Origin: Sipunculus nudus
Lineage: Eukaryota; Annelida; Sipuncula; Golfingiida; Sipunculidae
DNA: 64,000 nucleotides
NCBI GenBank assembly: GCA_026874595.1
Contig: CM049309.1
Span: 40,441,079 to 40,505,078 of the forward strand
Direction of reading: 5' to 3'
The position numbers and the translations under genes are program-made. Of this stretch, positions 63,969-64,000 are shown piece by piece; position 1 is the first letter of the stretch; every line of letters begins with the position of its first letter. A model generated the notes under the pieces. That model was given only the letters and a program-made list of their open reading frames with translations. It was not told the DNA's origin and searched no databases.

Positions 63969-64000
63969 CTATTGGAAAGAGATTAGTTAAAAATCATGTT

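Larger units (their letters stand above)
45977..64000. repeat. Tandem unit C (at least 18.0 kb, cut by the window)
   Basis: Collinear with A and B from the shared start motif. Private changes: a deletion of about 150 bp near 49830 (A 11951-12090) and a 0.7-kb transposon at 60886. It retains most of the segment that B has lost (about 56186-56960). No gene other than the receptor is supported between 45977 and 58970. Confidence 0.9.

Overview
This window looks like nuclear DNA of an AT-rich invertebrate animal genome. There are no prokaryotic-style genes. Coding sequence sits in short exons with GT/AG boundaries, microsatellites are abundant, and there is a Ty3/gypsy retrotransposon. The gag/pol style and the repeats would fit a mollusc or another marine lophotrochozoan, but the species is an inference I cannot prove.

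Layout. Bases 1-2762 hold the 5' part of a decayed Ty3/gypsy element on the minus strand: LTR, tRNA primer site, gag, protease, and the start of reverse transcriptase cut by the window edge. Bases 2763-8079 are mostly non-coding. They contain a degraded plus-strand relic (3814-4668) of the receptor family described next. From 8080 to the window end the DNA is three head-to-tail copies of one 18-19.6 kb unit: A 8080-27637, B 27638-45976, C 45977 to beyond 64000. Shared indels show that B and C are closer to each other than to A.

Each unit carries one multi-exon minus-strand gene at its right end. By joining exons in phase I read it as a type I membrane receptor. Exon 1 is a signal peptide. Exon 2 (about 187 codons) encodes a Cys-rich SUEL/Gal-lectin-like domain followed by a CUB-like domain. 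Exons 3 and 4 are Ser/Thr/Gly-rich stalk exons of 90 nt each, phase 1-1. Exon 5 is a transmembrane segment. Exon 6 is a cytoplasmic tail of about 208 aa with four tandem YA[E/Q]V or similar motifs plus further YxxV sites, which would be expected to recruit SH2-domain proteins when phosphorylated. It resembles an immune-type lectin receptor array; function is inferred.

The copies decay differently. B is clearly a pseudogene: lost exon-2 donor, stop codon in the transmembrane exon, tail frameshift and stop. A has lost the exon-4 acceptor and has a 5-nt deletion that stops translation just after the membrane. C has an open tail and good junctions except a lost exon-4 acceptor (a skippable, symmetric exon) and a transposon of about 0.7 kb inserted beside the exon-4 donor; its exon 1 lies outside the window. 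The remaining 12-14 kb of each unit is non-coding as far as I can see, with minisatellites, transposon fragments and a few conserved palindromes.
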